Positions 44,890-56,162 of a stretch of DNA of 64,000 bases are shown here, one piece after another. Under the pieces are notes generated by a model, which was not told the DNA's origin, made no database searches, and was given only the letters and a program-made list of their open reading frames with translations. A program made the translations under genes and the position numbers. How positions within the stretch are numbered: the first letter of the stretch is position 1; each line of letters opens with the position of its first letter. The DNA is taken from positions 2,164,751-2,228,750 of the forward strand of contig OX104122.1 of NCBI GenBank assembly GCA_944474755.1. Reading direction: 5' to 3'. The stretch is from Limnoperna fortunei (taxonomy: Eukaryota > Mollusca > Bivalvia > Mytilida > Modiolidae).

Positions 44890-46135
44890 TTATTATACCC
44901 CCCGCTTGAAAAACGGGGGGTATATAGTGTTCATGGTGTCCGTCCGTCCGTCCGTTACACTTTCTATTATTTGCAACTCCTCCTACACCACTGAAAGGAA
45001 TTTGATGAAACTTACCCAGAATCCTTGTCACATAGTGCCATTGTGCAGGAGATATTTAACATTTTGATCGGAATGATATTTGGGGTTTCCCATAGAAAAA
45101 CATGGACTTTGTCATTGACCTAAGGGGGTCCCTATCTCTTATGTGCAACTCCTCCTACACCACTGAATGGAATTTAATGAAACTTACACAGAATGCTTGT
45201 CACATAGTGCCATTGTGCAGGAGATATTAAACATTTTGATCGGATCGATATTTGTGGTTTCCCATAGAAAAACATGGACATTGTCATTGACCTAAGGGGG
45301 TCCTCATCTCTTATGTGCAACTCCTCCTATACCACTGAATGGAATTTAAAGAAACTTACACAGCATCCTTGTCACATAGTGCCATTGTGCAGGAGATATT
45401 AAACATTTTGATCGGATCGATATTTGGGGTTTCCCGAAGAAAAACATGGACATGTCATTGACCTAAGGGGGTCCTCATGTCTTATGTGCAACTCCTCCTA
45501 CACCACTGAATGGAATTTGTTGAAACTTACACAGAATGCTTGTCACATAGTGCCATTGTGCAGGAGATATTTATTATTTTGATCGGAATGATATTTGGGG
45601 TTTCCCATAGAACAACACAGACTGTCATTGACATAAGGGGATATCCATTTCTTATGTGCGACTCCTCCTACACCACTAAATGGAATTTGATGAAACTTAC
45701 ACAGAATGTTGTCACATATTGCCATTGTGCACTAGATATATAACATTTCGATTGGAATGATATTTGGGGTTTCCCATAGAAAAACATGGAGTTTGTAATG
45801 GACATAATGGGATACCCATCTTTTATTTGCAATTCCTCCTACACCACTGAATGGAATTTGTTGAAACTTATACAGAATTTTGGTCACATATTGCCATTGT
45901 GCATTGGATATTAAACATTTTGAATCGAATATTATTGGAGGTTTGCCATAGAAAAACATGGACTTTGTCATTGACATAGGGGATGCCATTCTTTGGGGGA
46001 TTGGGGAGGGTTACTTGTATTATCTGCAATTTCGCCTTCACATTTAACTAGATAAAGTTTCAATTTCATAATTAATAACACCTGAATTTTCAAAGTAATT
46101 GTGAAGCGGGGGGTATCAATGGTGAGCATTGCTCA
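44890..46135. mobile_element. Dispersed element with CCCCCCGC/GCGGGGGG ends and six 171-bp internal repeats
   Basis: The head ATTATACCCCCCGCTTGAAA with CGGGGGGTATATAGTG forms a hairpin followed by (TCCG)n. The right end GAAGCGGGGGGTATCAATGG echoes it. Internal units carry CAACTCCTCCTACACCACTG, CACATAGTGCCATTGTGCAG and GATATTTGGGGTTTCCCATA, at 45031, 45203, 45374, 45545, 45714 and 45890. Fragments of the same family lie at 41585 and 42395. The class is unknown. Confidence 0.8.
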
Positions 46136-46194
46136 CAGGTGTTTTTACTCTAGTTTGTTGATAATATCTGTGTATACTATTTTATATTTTCGCT

Positions 46195-47185
46195 GGTCCG
46201 TCTTGACTATAGTCCGTTTTGATTATAGTCCGTTTTGATTATGGTGTGTTTTGGTTATAGTTCGTTTTGTTTATGGTCCGTTTTGGTTATGGTCCGTTTT
46301 GATTATGGTCCGTTTTGGTTATAATCCGTTTTGATTATGGTCCATTTTGGTTATAGTCCGTTTTGATTATAGTCCGTTTTGGTTATAGTCCGTTTTAATT
46401 ATAGTCCGTTTTGGTTATAGTCTGTTTTAATTATGGTCCGTTTTGGTTATAGTCCGTTTTGGTTATGGTCCGTTTTGGTTATGGTCTGTTTTGGTTATGG
46501 TCCGTTTTGATTATGGTCCGTTTTGGTTATGGTCCGTTTTAATCATAGTCCGTTTTGGTTATAGTCCGTTTAGGTTATAGTCGGTTTTGGTTATAGTCCG
46601 TTTTGATTATAGTCCGTTTTGGTTATAGTCCGTTTTGGTTATAGTCCGTTTGATTATGGTCCGTTTGATTATGGTACGTTTTTATTACTGTCCGTTTTTG
46701 TTATAGTCCGTTTTGATTATAGTCCGTTTTGGTTATAGTTCGTTTTGGTTATAGTCCGTTTTGATTATAATCCGTTTGATTATGGTACGTTTTTATTACG
46801 ATCCGTTTTGGTTATTGTCCGTTTCGATTATAGTCCCGTTTTGGTTATGGTCCGTTTTGGTTATAGTCCGTTTTGATTATAGTCCGTTTTAGTTATAGTC
46901 CGTTTGATTATGGTCCGTTTTGGTTATAGTCCGTTTTGATTTTGGTTTGTTTCGATTATGGTCAGTTTTGGTTATAGTCCGTTTTGATTATGGTCCGTTT
47001 TGGTTATTGTCCATTTCGATTATGGTCCGTTTTGGTTATAGTCCGTTTTGATTATGGTCTGTTTTGATTAGAGTCCGTTTTGATTATAGTCCCTTTTGGT
47101 TTTGGTCCGTTTTGATTATGGTCCGTTTTGATTATAGTCCGTTTTGATTATGGTCCGTTTTGGTTATAGTCTGTTTAGATTATGG
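46195..47185 (+). repeat. 17-bp tandem array, about 57 copies
   Basis: GTCCGTTTTGGTTATAG and GTCCGTTTTGATTATGG (17 bp) run with two-state variation at two sites (GG/GA and TAG/TGG) and occasional one-base indels. Confidence 0.97.
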
Positions 47186-47315
47186 GATAAAATGTCCTGC
47201 AGCGGGTACCAACAGTACCCTAATAAGACACACCAACAATCAACGAGAACTTACAAGAGTTATCCTGGTGGTGTCCTTACAGTCAAATAAAAACCGAGAA
47301 CTGACAGGCACATGT

Positions 47316-47372
47316 GTAGTCCGAGAACCCTTTCCAAAAAAAGCATTGGACGGCAGAGGATTCTCGGACTAC
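47316..47372. mobile_element. Miniature foldback with GTAGTCCGAGAA arms
   Basis: GTAGTCCGAGAA (47316-47327) and TTCTCGGACTAC (47361-47372) are perfect inverted repeats. TTGGACGGCAGAGGATTCTC (from 47346) matches the arms at 2713 and 26903. Confidence 0.7.
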
Positions 47373-47785
47373 GCAAACAAGTTTCACCTGCAGTTTTCTA
47401 ACACGCAAATGTAGTACACTAGCGGTGTTCTCACAGTCAAACATATATGATAATAAAATGTGCATTTGGTAGAAGCAGCAGTGCCTTTACACTAAAACAA
47501 CGCTTACTAGCACACACATGTAGTGTCGTCTTACAGTCAAACCACATTCAGCGGTAACTAACATGCATATATAGTACCGACAGTGTCCCGTAACAGTAAA
47601 ACACGTATCAACAATAACTAATCATATTGTACTCGAAGTATCCTCAGTCAATCAACTATCAGAGAGAAACTGCACAGATTTTGTGTTCTTAGTGTCACGA
47701 CAGTCAAACACGTTACATGAACTAACAGTCAAACATCAATAAAAAAGAACTAAAACAGAAGTCATGATAGAATCCTAACTGTCAA
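47373..47785. repeat. Degenerate lead-in to the 40-bp array
   Basis: 'CAGTCAAAC' words recur every 50-75 bases with ACACG and AACTAAC spacers. This looks like an eroded edge of the next array. Confidence 0.6.
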
Positions 47786-49640
47786 ATGACAAAAAAAGTG
47801 TCCTTTGAAACAACAATTAACGTGAACCCCACAGAATCCTATCAGTCAAATGACAATTCAACGTGAACCCCACAGAATCCTATCAGTCAAAGGACAATCA
47901 ACGTGAACCCCACAGAATCCTATCAGTCAAATGACAATCAACGTGAACCCCACAGAATCCTATCAGTCAAAGACAATCAACGTGAACCCCACAGAATCCT
48001 ATCAGTTAAAGGACAATCAACGTGAACCCCACAGCGTCCTATCAGTCAAATGACAATCAACGTGAACCCCACAGAATCCTATCGGTCAAATGACAATCAA
48101 TGTGGACCCCACAGAATCCTATCAGTCAAAGGACAATCAACGTGAACCCCACAGCGTCCTATCAGTCAAATGACAATCAACGTGAACCCCACAGAATCCT
48201 ATCGGTCAAATTACAATCAACTTGAACCCCACAGAATCCTATCAGTCAAATGACAATAAACGTGAACCCCACAGAATCCTATCAGTCAAAGGACAATCAA
48301 CGTGAACCCCACAGCGTCCTATCAGTCAAATGACAATCAACGTGAACCCCACAGAATCCTTTCAGTCAAAGGACAATCAACGTGAACCCCACAGAATCCT
48401 ATCAGTCAAATGACAATCAACGTGAACCCCACAGAATCCTATCAGTCAAAGGACAATCAACGTGAACCCCACAGAATCCTATCAGTCAAATGACAACGTG
48501 AACCCACAGAATCCTATCAGTCAAATGACAATCAATGTGAACCCTACAGCGTCCTATCAGTCAAATGACAATCAACGTGAACCCCACAGCGTCCTATCAG
48601 TCAAAGGACAATCAACGTGAACCCCACAGAATCCTATCGGTCAAATGACAACTTGAACCCCACAGAATCCTATCAGTCAAAGGACAATCAACGTGAACCC
48701 CACAGCGTCCTATCAGTCAAATGACAATCAACGTGAACCCCACAGCGTCCTATCAGTCAAAGGACAATCAACGTGAACCCCACAGAATCCTATCAGTCAA
48801 ATGACAATCAACGTCAACCCCACAGAATCCTATCAGTCAAAAGACAATCAACGTGAACCCCACAGAATCCTATCAGTCAAAGGACAATCAACGTGAACCA
48901 CACAGAATCCTTTCAGTCAAATGAGAATCAACGTGAACCCCACAGATTCCTATCAGTCAAAGGACAATCAACGTGAACCCCACAGCGTCCTATCAGTCAA
49001 AGGACAATCAACGTGAACCCCACAGAATCCTATCAGTCAAATGACAATCAACGTGAACCCCACAGAATCCTATCAGTCAAAACACAATCAACGTGAACCC
49101 CACAGAATCCTATCAGTCAAAGGACAATCAACGTGAACCACACAGAATCCTTTCAGTCAAATGACAATCAACGTGAACCCCACAGAATTCTATCCCCACA
49201 GAATCCTATCAGTCAAAGGACAATCAACGTGAACCCCACAGCGTCCTATCAGTCAAAGGACAATCAACGTGAACCCCAGAGAATCCTATCAGTCAAAGGA
49301 CAATAAACGTGAACCCCACAGAATCCTTTCAGTCAAAGGACAATCAACGTGAACCCCACAGCGTACTATCAGTCAAATGACAATCAACGTGAACCCCACA
49401 GAATCCTATCAGTCAAATGACAATCAACGTGAACCCCACAGAATCCTATCAGTCAAAGGACAATCAACGTGAACCCCACATAATCCTATCAGTCAAAGGA
49501 CAATCAACGTGAACCCCACAGAATCATATCAGCCAAAGGACAATCAACTATAATACGTGAACCCCACAGCGTCCTATCAGTCAAAAAAAACAATCGGCGT
49601 TATCTATAACACACGTGGTACCCACAACGTCCTATCAGTC
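47786..49640. repeat. 40-bp tandem array, about 44 copies
   Basis: The unit is TCCTATCAGTCAAAGGACAA then TCAACGTGAACCCCACAGAA. CGTGAACCCC recurs at exactly 40 bp (48021, 48061). Two-state variants occur at AAATGA/AAAGGA and CAGAATCC/CAGCGTCC. Confidence 0.97.
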
Positions 49641-49679
49641 GAACAACAATCGACGTTAACTAACACACGTGGTACACAC

Positions 49680-50345
49680 AGCTATCGGCGGGATGTGGAT
49701 TGTAAGTCGCTTACAGATAGCTGTGGGATAGATAGCAGCTGTAAGAAAGTGTGGGTAAGCGGACTGTACACACGATAGATAGCAGCTGTAAGATAGCGTG
49801 GGGGAGCGGACTGTACACGTGATAGCTGCTGTAAGATAGTGTGGGTGTGTGGACTGTACAGGTGATAGAGTGCCGCTGTAAGAAAGTGGATGTAGTCTAT
49901 ATGCGATCTTAAGCCGCTGTTAGATAGTGTTGGTTGGTGACCGGACTGTACACGCGATAGAGAGCCGCTGTACGATAGTGGCTGGTGTGTGGACTGTACA
50001 GGTGGTATAAATCCGCTGTAAGATAGTGTTGGTGTGTAGACTGTACAGGTAAAAGAAAGCCGCTATAAGATACTGGTGGTTTCTGGACTGCACACGTGAT
50101 AGAGTGACACTGTGCGATAATTGTGGAGTGTATGGACTGTAAAAGTGATGGCCACCTTAAGGTGAAAGAGAGCCGCATTAAGATGGTGGCGGAGGTTGTG
50201 AACTACAAACGTGATAGAGAGCCGCCTTAAGATAGTCTGGGTGTGTATGAACTGTAAACGTGATAGAGATTGAGGTGGGGTGTCCAGACTGTATAAGTGA
50301 TAGAGATCCGCCTTACGATAGTGGCAGAGTTTGTTAACTGCACAC
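49680..50345. repeat. Degenerate tandem array, roughly 47-60-bp unit
   Basis: GATAGAGAGCCGCTGTAAGA, TAGTGTGGGTGTG and GGACTGTACACGTG recur about 12 times with substantial divergence (for example at 49761, 49808 and 49851). Confidence 0.85.
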
Positions 50346-50399
50346 GTGATAAGGTGTCTTTTGTTCCTATGAATCTTTAGAAAGTTCTTCAAAATATTA

Positions 50400-50660
50400 T
50401 GTTTGTTTGACTGGGGTTTAACGCCACTTTCAGCAATTTTTCAGCTATATCATGGCGTCCCGTTTTTATTGGGAGAGGAAGCCGGAATGCCCGGAGAAAA
50501 ACCCAGACCTTCGGTAGGAAAACTGGCAATCCATGTCAACTAAGATTGGAGTCAAGTACACCCTGCCTGCAGTGAGACTCGAACCCGCAATCTCTGTGTT
50601 GACTGATCCCGTGATTAATAGAAGACGAACTACCTTAACCACTCGGCCACCAAGGCCCCT
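50400..50660 (-). mobile_element. Near-full-length tRNA-derived SINE, minus orientation
   Basis: Minus strand: head GGGGCCTTGGTGGCCGAGTG G (A box TGGCCGAGTGG, 50639-50649), B box GGTTCGAGTCT, central ACTGGCAATCC and AGCCGGAAT blocks in inverse order, and a tail ending with CAAACAAAC at 50400. No clear target duplication is visible. Confidence 0.88.
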
Positions 50661-51084
50661 CTGAACACAAGAAGACAAATGTCGCCGGAAAGGAAAAAGC
50701 GACAAAAACTCGTGTACCTTAAAAAGCCACAATTTCTAAAACTCCATCACACACCGAAGCACCCCGGGATACTAACTAAACAAAACCATTAAACTAAAAT
50801 TATGTTTACTTAATAATAAAGCTGAACAAATCTTTTATATTTGTAGTTTTATAGTTAAATATAAATGTGTTGACTAATGTCGTTTACCTGTCATTTGTCT
50901 GTTCGTTTGTTATTTGAGTTAGTGTTTATATGTCTTTTTCTTTTTACACTCCGTAATTGTAAATTCCTTAGAAGATGTGTATTGCTTTATTTCATTCATA
51001 AAAGTTGGGTGGCTTTGTGAAAGGCCGCGTTTACATCAACATCCGGTTAACTAGTAAGTTGATGTTTCCTCTCGTAAAGCACTT
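50661..51084. other. Unique DNA, nothing recognised
   Basis: AT-rich, with no gene supported. Confidence 0.5.
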
Positions 51085-52288
51085 GTTCAAATAAATGAAG
51101 GTGTAATAACAAAATACCGATCACTGATGAAACTATCAAAACAGACAATCCACAAATCAAAGTCCGAGAAACCGGCAACTCCAGAACCAACAACCTAAAA
51201 TATAGGAACTACAGCAATGGTCCTGACTTGGTACATGCATTTCAAAAGAAATGGTGGGTTAAACCAGGCTTTATGGCATGCCAAACCTCCCGCTTCCATT
51301 ACTGTAGTATTTGAGTTGGTTAGTTGATTAAAATGGATAGGATCATCACGGGGGGGGGGGGGGGTAACTAAGGATACTTTTAGGTACAGGTCTGCGGACG
51401 GAGATTTGAAAACCCACCCTATTCATATATTTTCTGACGTTATAAACAGGACCTAATCATATATTGAATGATTAAATCCGACCTATTCATATATTTATTA
51501 CTGCACATCCCCATTGGCAAAATAGTCCATTCACTACCAAAATGATCAACTGATGTTAATGGAACATTTTGTTTGTAAAATCACTGTGCTTTACATAGGC
51601 TTGGCATGCTTAAGATGAGAATTGATGCATGGATATATTAAGATAATTTACAACTACCCAATGATATATTTTTCAATGAAAAAAGCTACCTATTCATATA
51701 TTTTGGAGAGGTAAAAAAGTGACCTATTCGGGCCGCACATCCGTATTACCCAATATATACCAAGTTACCCCCCCCCCCTCCCGTGAGGATCATATACCAC
51801 TAGTCAATAATAAGTGTATCCAACAATCATCGAAGCACATTCACTGTACACTGAATTCAAAAATTGGGAAAACTATCTGTAACCATATTTTCAAACGAGT
51901 GGTATCTATAGTAAAACTTATTAAATGCATGGACGAGTCGTTTTTTATTGTAACCCAAGTTTATACCGAAGAAATAGATGGCGTTTGCAAAAATCAGTAT
52001 ATTCGCTGCAAGCTCTTGCATATCTGGTCGAGAAGTATAGACACCGTATCCAGGAGAAGCTGGAATGTTGCTGCATAGGTGAGGAAAATTTATGATTTTG
52101 AAATTAAAATCGTCGCGTTTGTCGTACATTCGTGTGCTACGATGACCGTTGGTGTCATTTTCGAGGTGTAAGTCTAAAAATGATGTAGATGAAGCTGTTT
52201 CTGTGGTTTCTTTAATTTCTAGTTCTGAAGGATATATTAACGGAAGCATATTAACATTTAAATTGCTCGGATTTGTGAATGAAAACAA
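51085..52288 (-). mobile_element. Retroelement fragment (RT C-terminal part and 3' region), split by a later insertion
   Basis: On the minus strand a frame from 52288 to 51857 encodes SSTSFLDLHLENDTNGHRST, YDKRDDFNFKIINFPHLCSN and IPASPGYGVYTS, resembling the region after the catalytic core in reverse transcriptases. The 3' region continues at 51338-51085 (GGAAGCGGGAGGTTTGGCAT, TTTGATTTGTGGATTGTCTG). It is interrupted at 51347-51785 by a TIR element. The catalytic motifs are absent, so this is a dead 3' piece. Penelope-like or non-LTR origin is undecided. Confidence 0.7.
51339..51793. mobile_element. TIR element with 8-bp target duplication (439 bp body)
   Basis: The body 51347-51785 begins CACGGGGGG and ends CCCTCCCGTG, with imperfect similarity continuing for about 35 bp inside. 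AGGATCAT is duplicated at 51339-51346 and 51786-51793. Internally 'CCTATTCATATATTTT' is repeated four or more times. An 8-bp duplication fits the hAT or P superfamilies. No transposase is present. Confidence 0.85.
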
Positions 52289-52444
52289 TAATTAGCTTGA
52301 AAGAGTCCTATTGATTATTGTTCTAAATATCAATAGAACGTGTACTTGATCTTCGATTCGAACACCATTAAAATTATTTAAAAATTTTCTAACAGCTTAG
52401 ACTGGTACTATAGTGATTTGGTTTTGTTTAACTGCATTACCCAC

Positions 52445-53405
52445 ATTGTCTAGTGGGTTTCAGTTTATTTGCCCCCCACAACCCCCAGTTTGCCATTACT
52501 TCAGCGACTGGTTTCGTTTTTACTGTCTAGTGACTGGGTTTCAGTTTATTTGCCTACCATTATCCCCAGTATGCTAGTACTCTAGTGACTGGGTTTCAGT
52601 TTATTTGCCTACCATTATCCCCAGTATGCTAGTACTCTAGTGACTAGGTTTCAGTTTATTTGCCTACCAATATCACCAGTATGCTAGTACTCTAGTGACT
52701 GGGTTTCAGTTTATTTGCCTACCATTATCCCCAGTATGCTAGTACTCTAGTGACTGGGTTTCAGTTTATTTGCCTACCATTATCCCCAGTATGCTAGTAC
52801 TCTAGTGACTGGGTTTCAGTTTATTTGCCTACCAATATCACCAGTATGCTAGTACTCTAGTGACTTGGGTTCGAATTTTGCCTACCATTATCCCCAGTGT
52901 GCTGGTAATCCAACGACTGAGTTTCGTTTTTTACTGCCATTTCAGTTTTAACTGCATAGAATTACCTCCAGTTTTGCTGGTAATCTTGTGAATGGGGTTT
53001 TACTGCCTATCATTACTTGCAGTGTGCTGGTAGTCTAGTGACTGGGTTTCTATTTTTACTGTATACATGTACTATTACCTCCAGTATTGCTGGTACTCTA
53101 GTTACTGGATTTCGGTTTTTTACTCTCTAACAGTACCCCACCCACTGTGTGTTTGTACTTTAGTGCATGGATTTCTATTTTACTGTCTATCATTACACCC
53201 AGTGTGCTGGTACTCTATTGACTGGTTTTCGTTTTTTACTGCCTGTCATTAATCCAGTATGCTGGTACACTATTGACCGGGGTTCGAATTTTACTGCCTA
53301 CCTTTATCCCCAACAGTGTTGGTACTCTAGTGACCGAGTTTCGGTTTTTGCTGCCTACCATTACCCAGTATGCTATTACTTCAGTGACAGGGTCTCAGTT
53401 TGTTT
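52445..53405. repeat. Tandem array, about 55-bp unit, 16-17 copies
   Basis: GTACTCTAGTGACTGGGTTT then CAGTTTATTTGCCTACCATT and ATCCCCAGTATGCTA recur. Copies at 52560-52860 are nearly identical, and those to the right are diverged. Confidence 0.93.
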
Positions 53406-54420
53406 TTCAGTATAACCAACAAGAGTAATTGTTAACTGATAATTATACCTGAAAGAAATAATTTTACACCTGAGGTAAAGAATAAGGTTTCGAGAAAAAA
53501 TGTCCTTGTCAATTAAAAAAATGTACCGATTGTATACATATAAACCATATAAACTTAACAAGCATGTTATTCAAAACACATTGATGGCTAAACATAAGGT
53601 GGAAAATGTAAAATAAACATACATCGATTCGATCTCTCAAAAGTTTTATTTGAAATGCATCAAAAGTAGTACAAATAGTATTTACAACTATACGCTGTTT
53701 GGTTCTTTGATTGTTTTGGGTTTCAGAAAATTTTTTTTTCGCTATTATATTGCATCCAGTTAATAACTTTTTATGTACAATTTGCTTCCCTTGTGCTTGC
53801 GCAGCTTTACGTGAAAAACGGCAACTATGTGTTCGTCATCGCTGTACCTGTTACAGCCGATAATACGTCGTTTTCAAGAGATGTAGTTAGATTTATCCTA
53901 TCACGTGATTTTATTTAGGGCACTTTCCTCAACGTACCGTCTTTTAACATCGTGTGAACGTCATGAAACGGAGTAAAACTTGACCTCTTAAATTCCATAC
54001 ATTTTTTATGTTTATTGTTGACTTTGCACCCCGGCACAACACAGCACAGCTTTCGTTCTGTGTCGTCTTTCTTAATATGTTCTCTTATGCCGTCCCATTT
54101 CATATCAAGTGTTGCCGTTTTAAACTAAATGTGCACTAAATTGTTTATGACGTCACGTGATTAGTATTACAATTTCTCTAATTTTGACTTAATATTTCAA
54201 CCGCTTGACCGGTGTGGAAAAAATATTTCTCGTCACTAGTGAATTTGTTGTTCTCAGCATTTGATTGGTTAAAAATAAAAACGTCACAATAAGAACTCAT
54301 GACGTCATAAACAAAACACCTTCAATTTAGCGCGTATTCACGTCATGAACGTAAAAATTGGGGTTGGGAGAATTTGTACTTCGTTTCGCAAATTTACTAC
54401 TTTTTAAAATTAGAGAAACA
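53406..54420. other. Unique DNA
   Basis: Apart from the short minus-strand ORF at 53915-54103, no feature is supported. Several CGTCA/TGACG words occur at 54140-54360. Confidence 0.5.
53915..54103 (-). CDS. Unrecognised short ORF with CxxxxxC motif (62 aa)
   Basis: Read on the minus strand, ATG at 54103 opens MKWDGIREHIKKDDTERKL, then CCVVPGCKVNNKHKKC, and ends GTLRKVP with TAA directly overlapping an AATAAA. It is charged with clustered cysteines and lies in otherwise unique DNA. The composition is more protein-like than nearby spurious frames, but there is no known family. It may be an exon or an isolated chance ORF. Confidence 0.2.
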   Translation of the reverse strand: MKWDGIREHIKKDDTERKLCCVVPGCKVNNKHKKCMEFKRSSFTPFHDVHTMLKDGTLRKVP

Positions 54421-54422
54421 GA

Positions 54423-54576
54423 ATCTTACATTAGTACTCTTGGATTATCGGATTTCTCCAATCTCGATAGTTAAATTATGGAAATTTAAGTCCTCGCCAA
54501 GGCTCGGACTTAAAATTCCATAATTTAACTATCTCGATTGGAGAAATCCGATAATCCACTCGTTCCAATGTAAGAT
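54423..54576. mobile_element. Foldback element, about 70-bp arms
   Basis: TCTTACATTAGTACTCTTGG...GGAAATTTAAGTCC (to 54493) is complemented by GGACTTAAAATTCC...AATGTAAGA (54506-54575), with few mismatches around a 12-nt centre (TCGCCAAGGCTC). Confidence 0.88.
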
Positions 54577-55174
54577 CCTATATTTTCACCTCCTTTAACG
54601 AGAGTGATTATATCTTGAAAACGACGTTTTCTCAATTGTCATTGCTGTACATGTAAGACAGCTAGCTATTTGTTTGTTTTAGCTTTACATCTAAAACAGC
54701 CAACTTTATGTTTCTCATATATACATGCAAAATATGCTACCGCTGTGCTCGTCGTAGCTGTACATGTAAACCAACCATGTATATGTATTTGCATACATGT
54801 AGTCGTAATCCAGTTTGTTGTTTGACAGACCGTTGAGGAGTAATCCTGGACCACGCGGTGCTAAACCCGTATTCTAATATGACGTGCTTTAAAGGCTTTG
54901 AGACCACAACTGTGGTAAAAAAATGATTTATATATGAGCAACACGCGCTGAGGAGGACGTGTTTTAAAGGGCTGTTCCACTTATAAAACTGTAACTCCCA
55001 CCGGACCTCTATTGCGTATGACGTATTTATCTTATAAATAGCGACACGCGCTATAATTATCCGCAGCAATATATTATGTGTTACATCGACGGAACAGCCA
55101 TTTATGATGGAAATGATGTTTTCTATAGGTACGAAAATATTATAAATGTACCGTAATTGTCTTATTAGAATATA
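54577..55174. other. Unique DNA with a diverged duplicated segment
   Basis: GACGTGCTTTAAAGG (about 54881) and GACGTGTTTTAAAGGG (about 54957), and paired ACACGCGCT words (54940, 55043), suggest an old local duplication. Confidence 0.45.
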
Positions 55175-55306
55175 AATAATTCACGGAGGCTGTGATTTAT
55201 CATTGTTTTACAACGGGATGATCATTTATGTCGTTATTTTAATAATACGACATAAATGGTCACCCCGTTGTAAAACAACGATAAACCACAGCCTGCGTGA
55301 ATTATT
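55175..55306. mobile_element. Foldback element, about 62-bp arms
   Basis: AATAATTCACGGAGGCTGTG..GTTTTACAACGGG..CATTTATGTCG pairs with CGACATAAATGG..CCCGTTGTAAAAC..CACAGCCTGCGTGAATTATT around a centre near 55240. It is almost perfectly palindromic. Confidence 0.88.
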
Positions 55307-56160
55307 CCTTAAGTATACTTCATGTTAATGTTCACACTGAAGCCGTTGAAAAAATTCGCTATTGAAATAAACAGAACAGAGAACATTATTTAAAAAATAA
55401 TGTAAGGTATGTACCCCGGGTTCTAACCCAATCTTTATCTATCAATTTGTTGAAAGTATAAAATGCAGGCGCCTATAGTAAACGTTACAGTGTCTGTCCG
55501 ACGGGATTTACCTAACAAAATGGAAAACTGCTTACCGCGTTTGGTCGAGTTTATGGTCCTTTTGTACATCTCCGATTACATCTCTGTTTTTTAAATCAAC
55601 AATTATTTTCCAATTGCAGTGTTTTAGAACAGGCTCTCACAAAAAAAATGACAAAGCATAATTTTAAGAACTTTATAGTATCTCGTAAAAGCAGACATTG
55701 ATTGTTGAACTAATTGATTGGTTGATTGATTGATTTGTAACCTGAACGTTCTAAAAAATTATCCACATCGGTCGTAAACAGTGCTGCAGAATTTAGTACG
55801 ATGTGTTCCTTTGTCCACGAAGAAACTGTAGGCAGTGAAGTGTACAAACAGAAAAGGCGAGGTCACATTGATTCTGGTGGCGTCGTTTAGAAACATTAAT
55901 TTTCGTGTGTTTCACATTTCATGCCTCCTGACCTTTACTTACCACCCCGTCCATCTTCAGAGTTCACCACTCATAAACCATAAGTTAATGATATAAATAG
56001 TTTTGATGAGATTTTCCTATTTTATATGCCCGCTAGAACTCATTTTTCTAAATTTAATACAATGTGTAACACACACACACAAAAATACTGTTGTCAAAGA
56101 TACAGATCAAACATAGCTAAATAGGCATAAAACATTTTAAGTGATTTATAATAATAATAG
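55307..56160. other. Unique DNA before the satellite
   Basis: No gene is supported. It contains a short (AC)n run at about 56069. Confidence 0.5.
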
Positions 56161-56162
56161 TC

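Noticed and set aside
45510..45989. Short frames on both strands in the 45-46 kb region
   Set aside because: They fall inside the 171-bp-repeat element and recur with each unit.
47786..49640. CRISPR-like array of regularly spaced repeats
   Set aside because: The unit repeats head to tail without unique spacers, and the window is eukaryotic with spliced genes.
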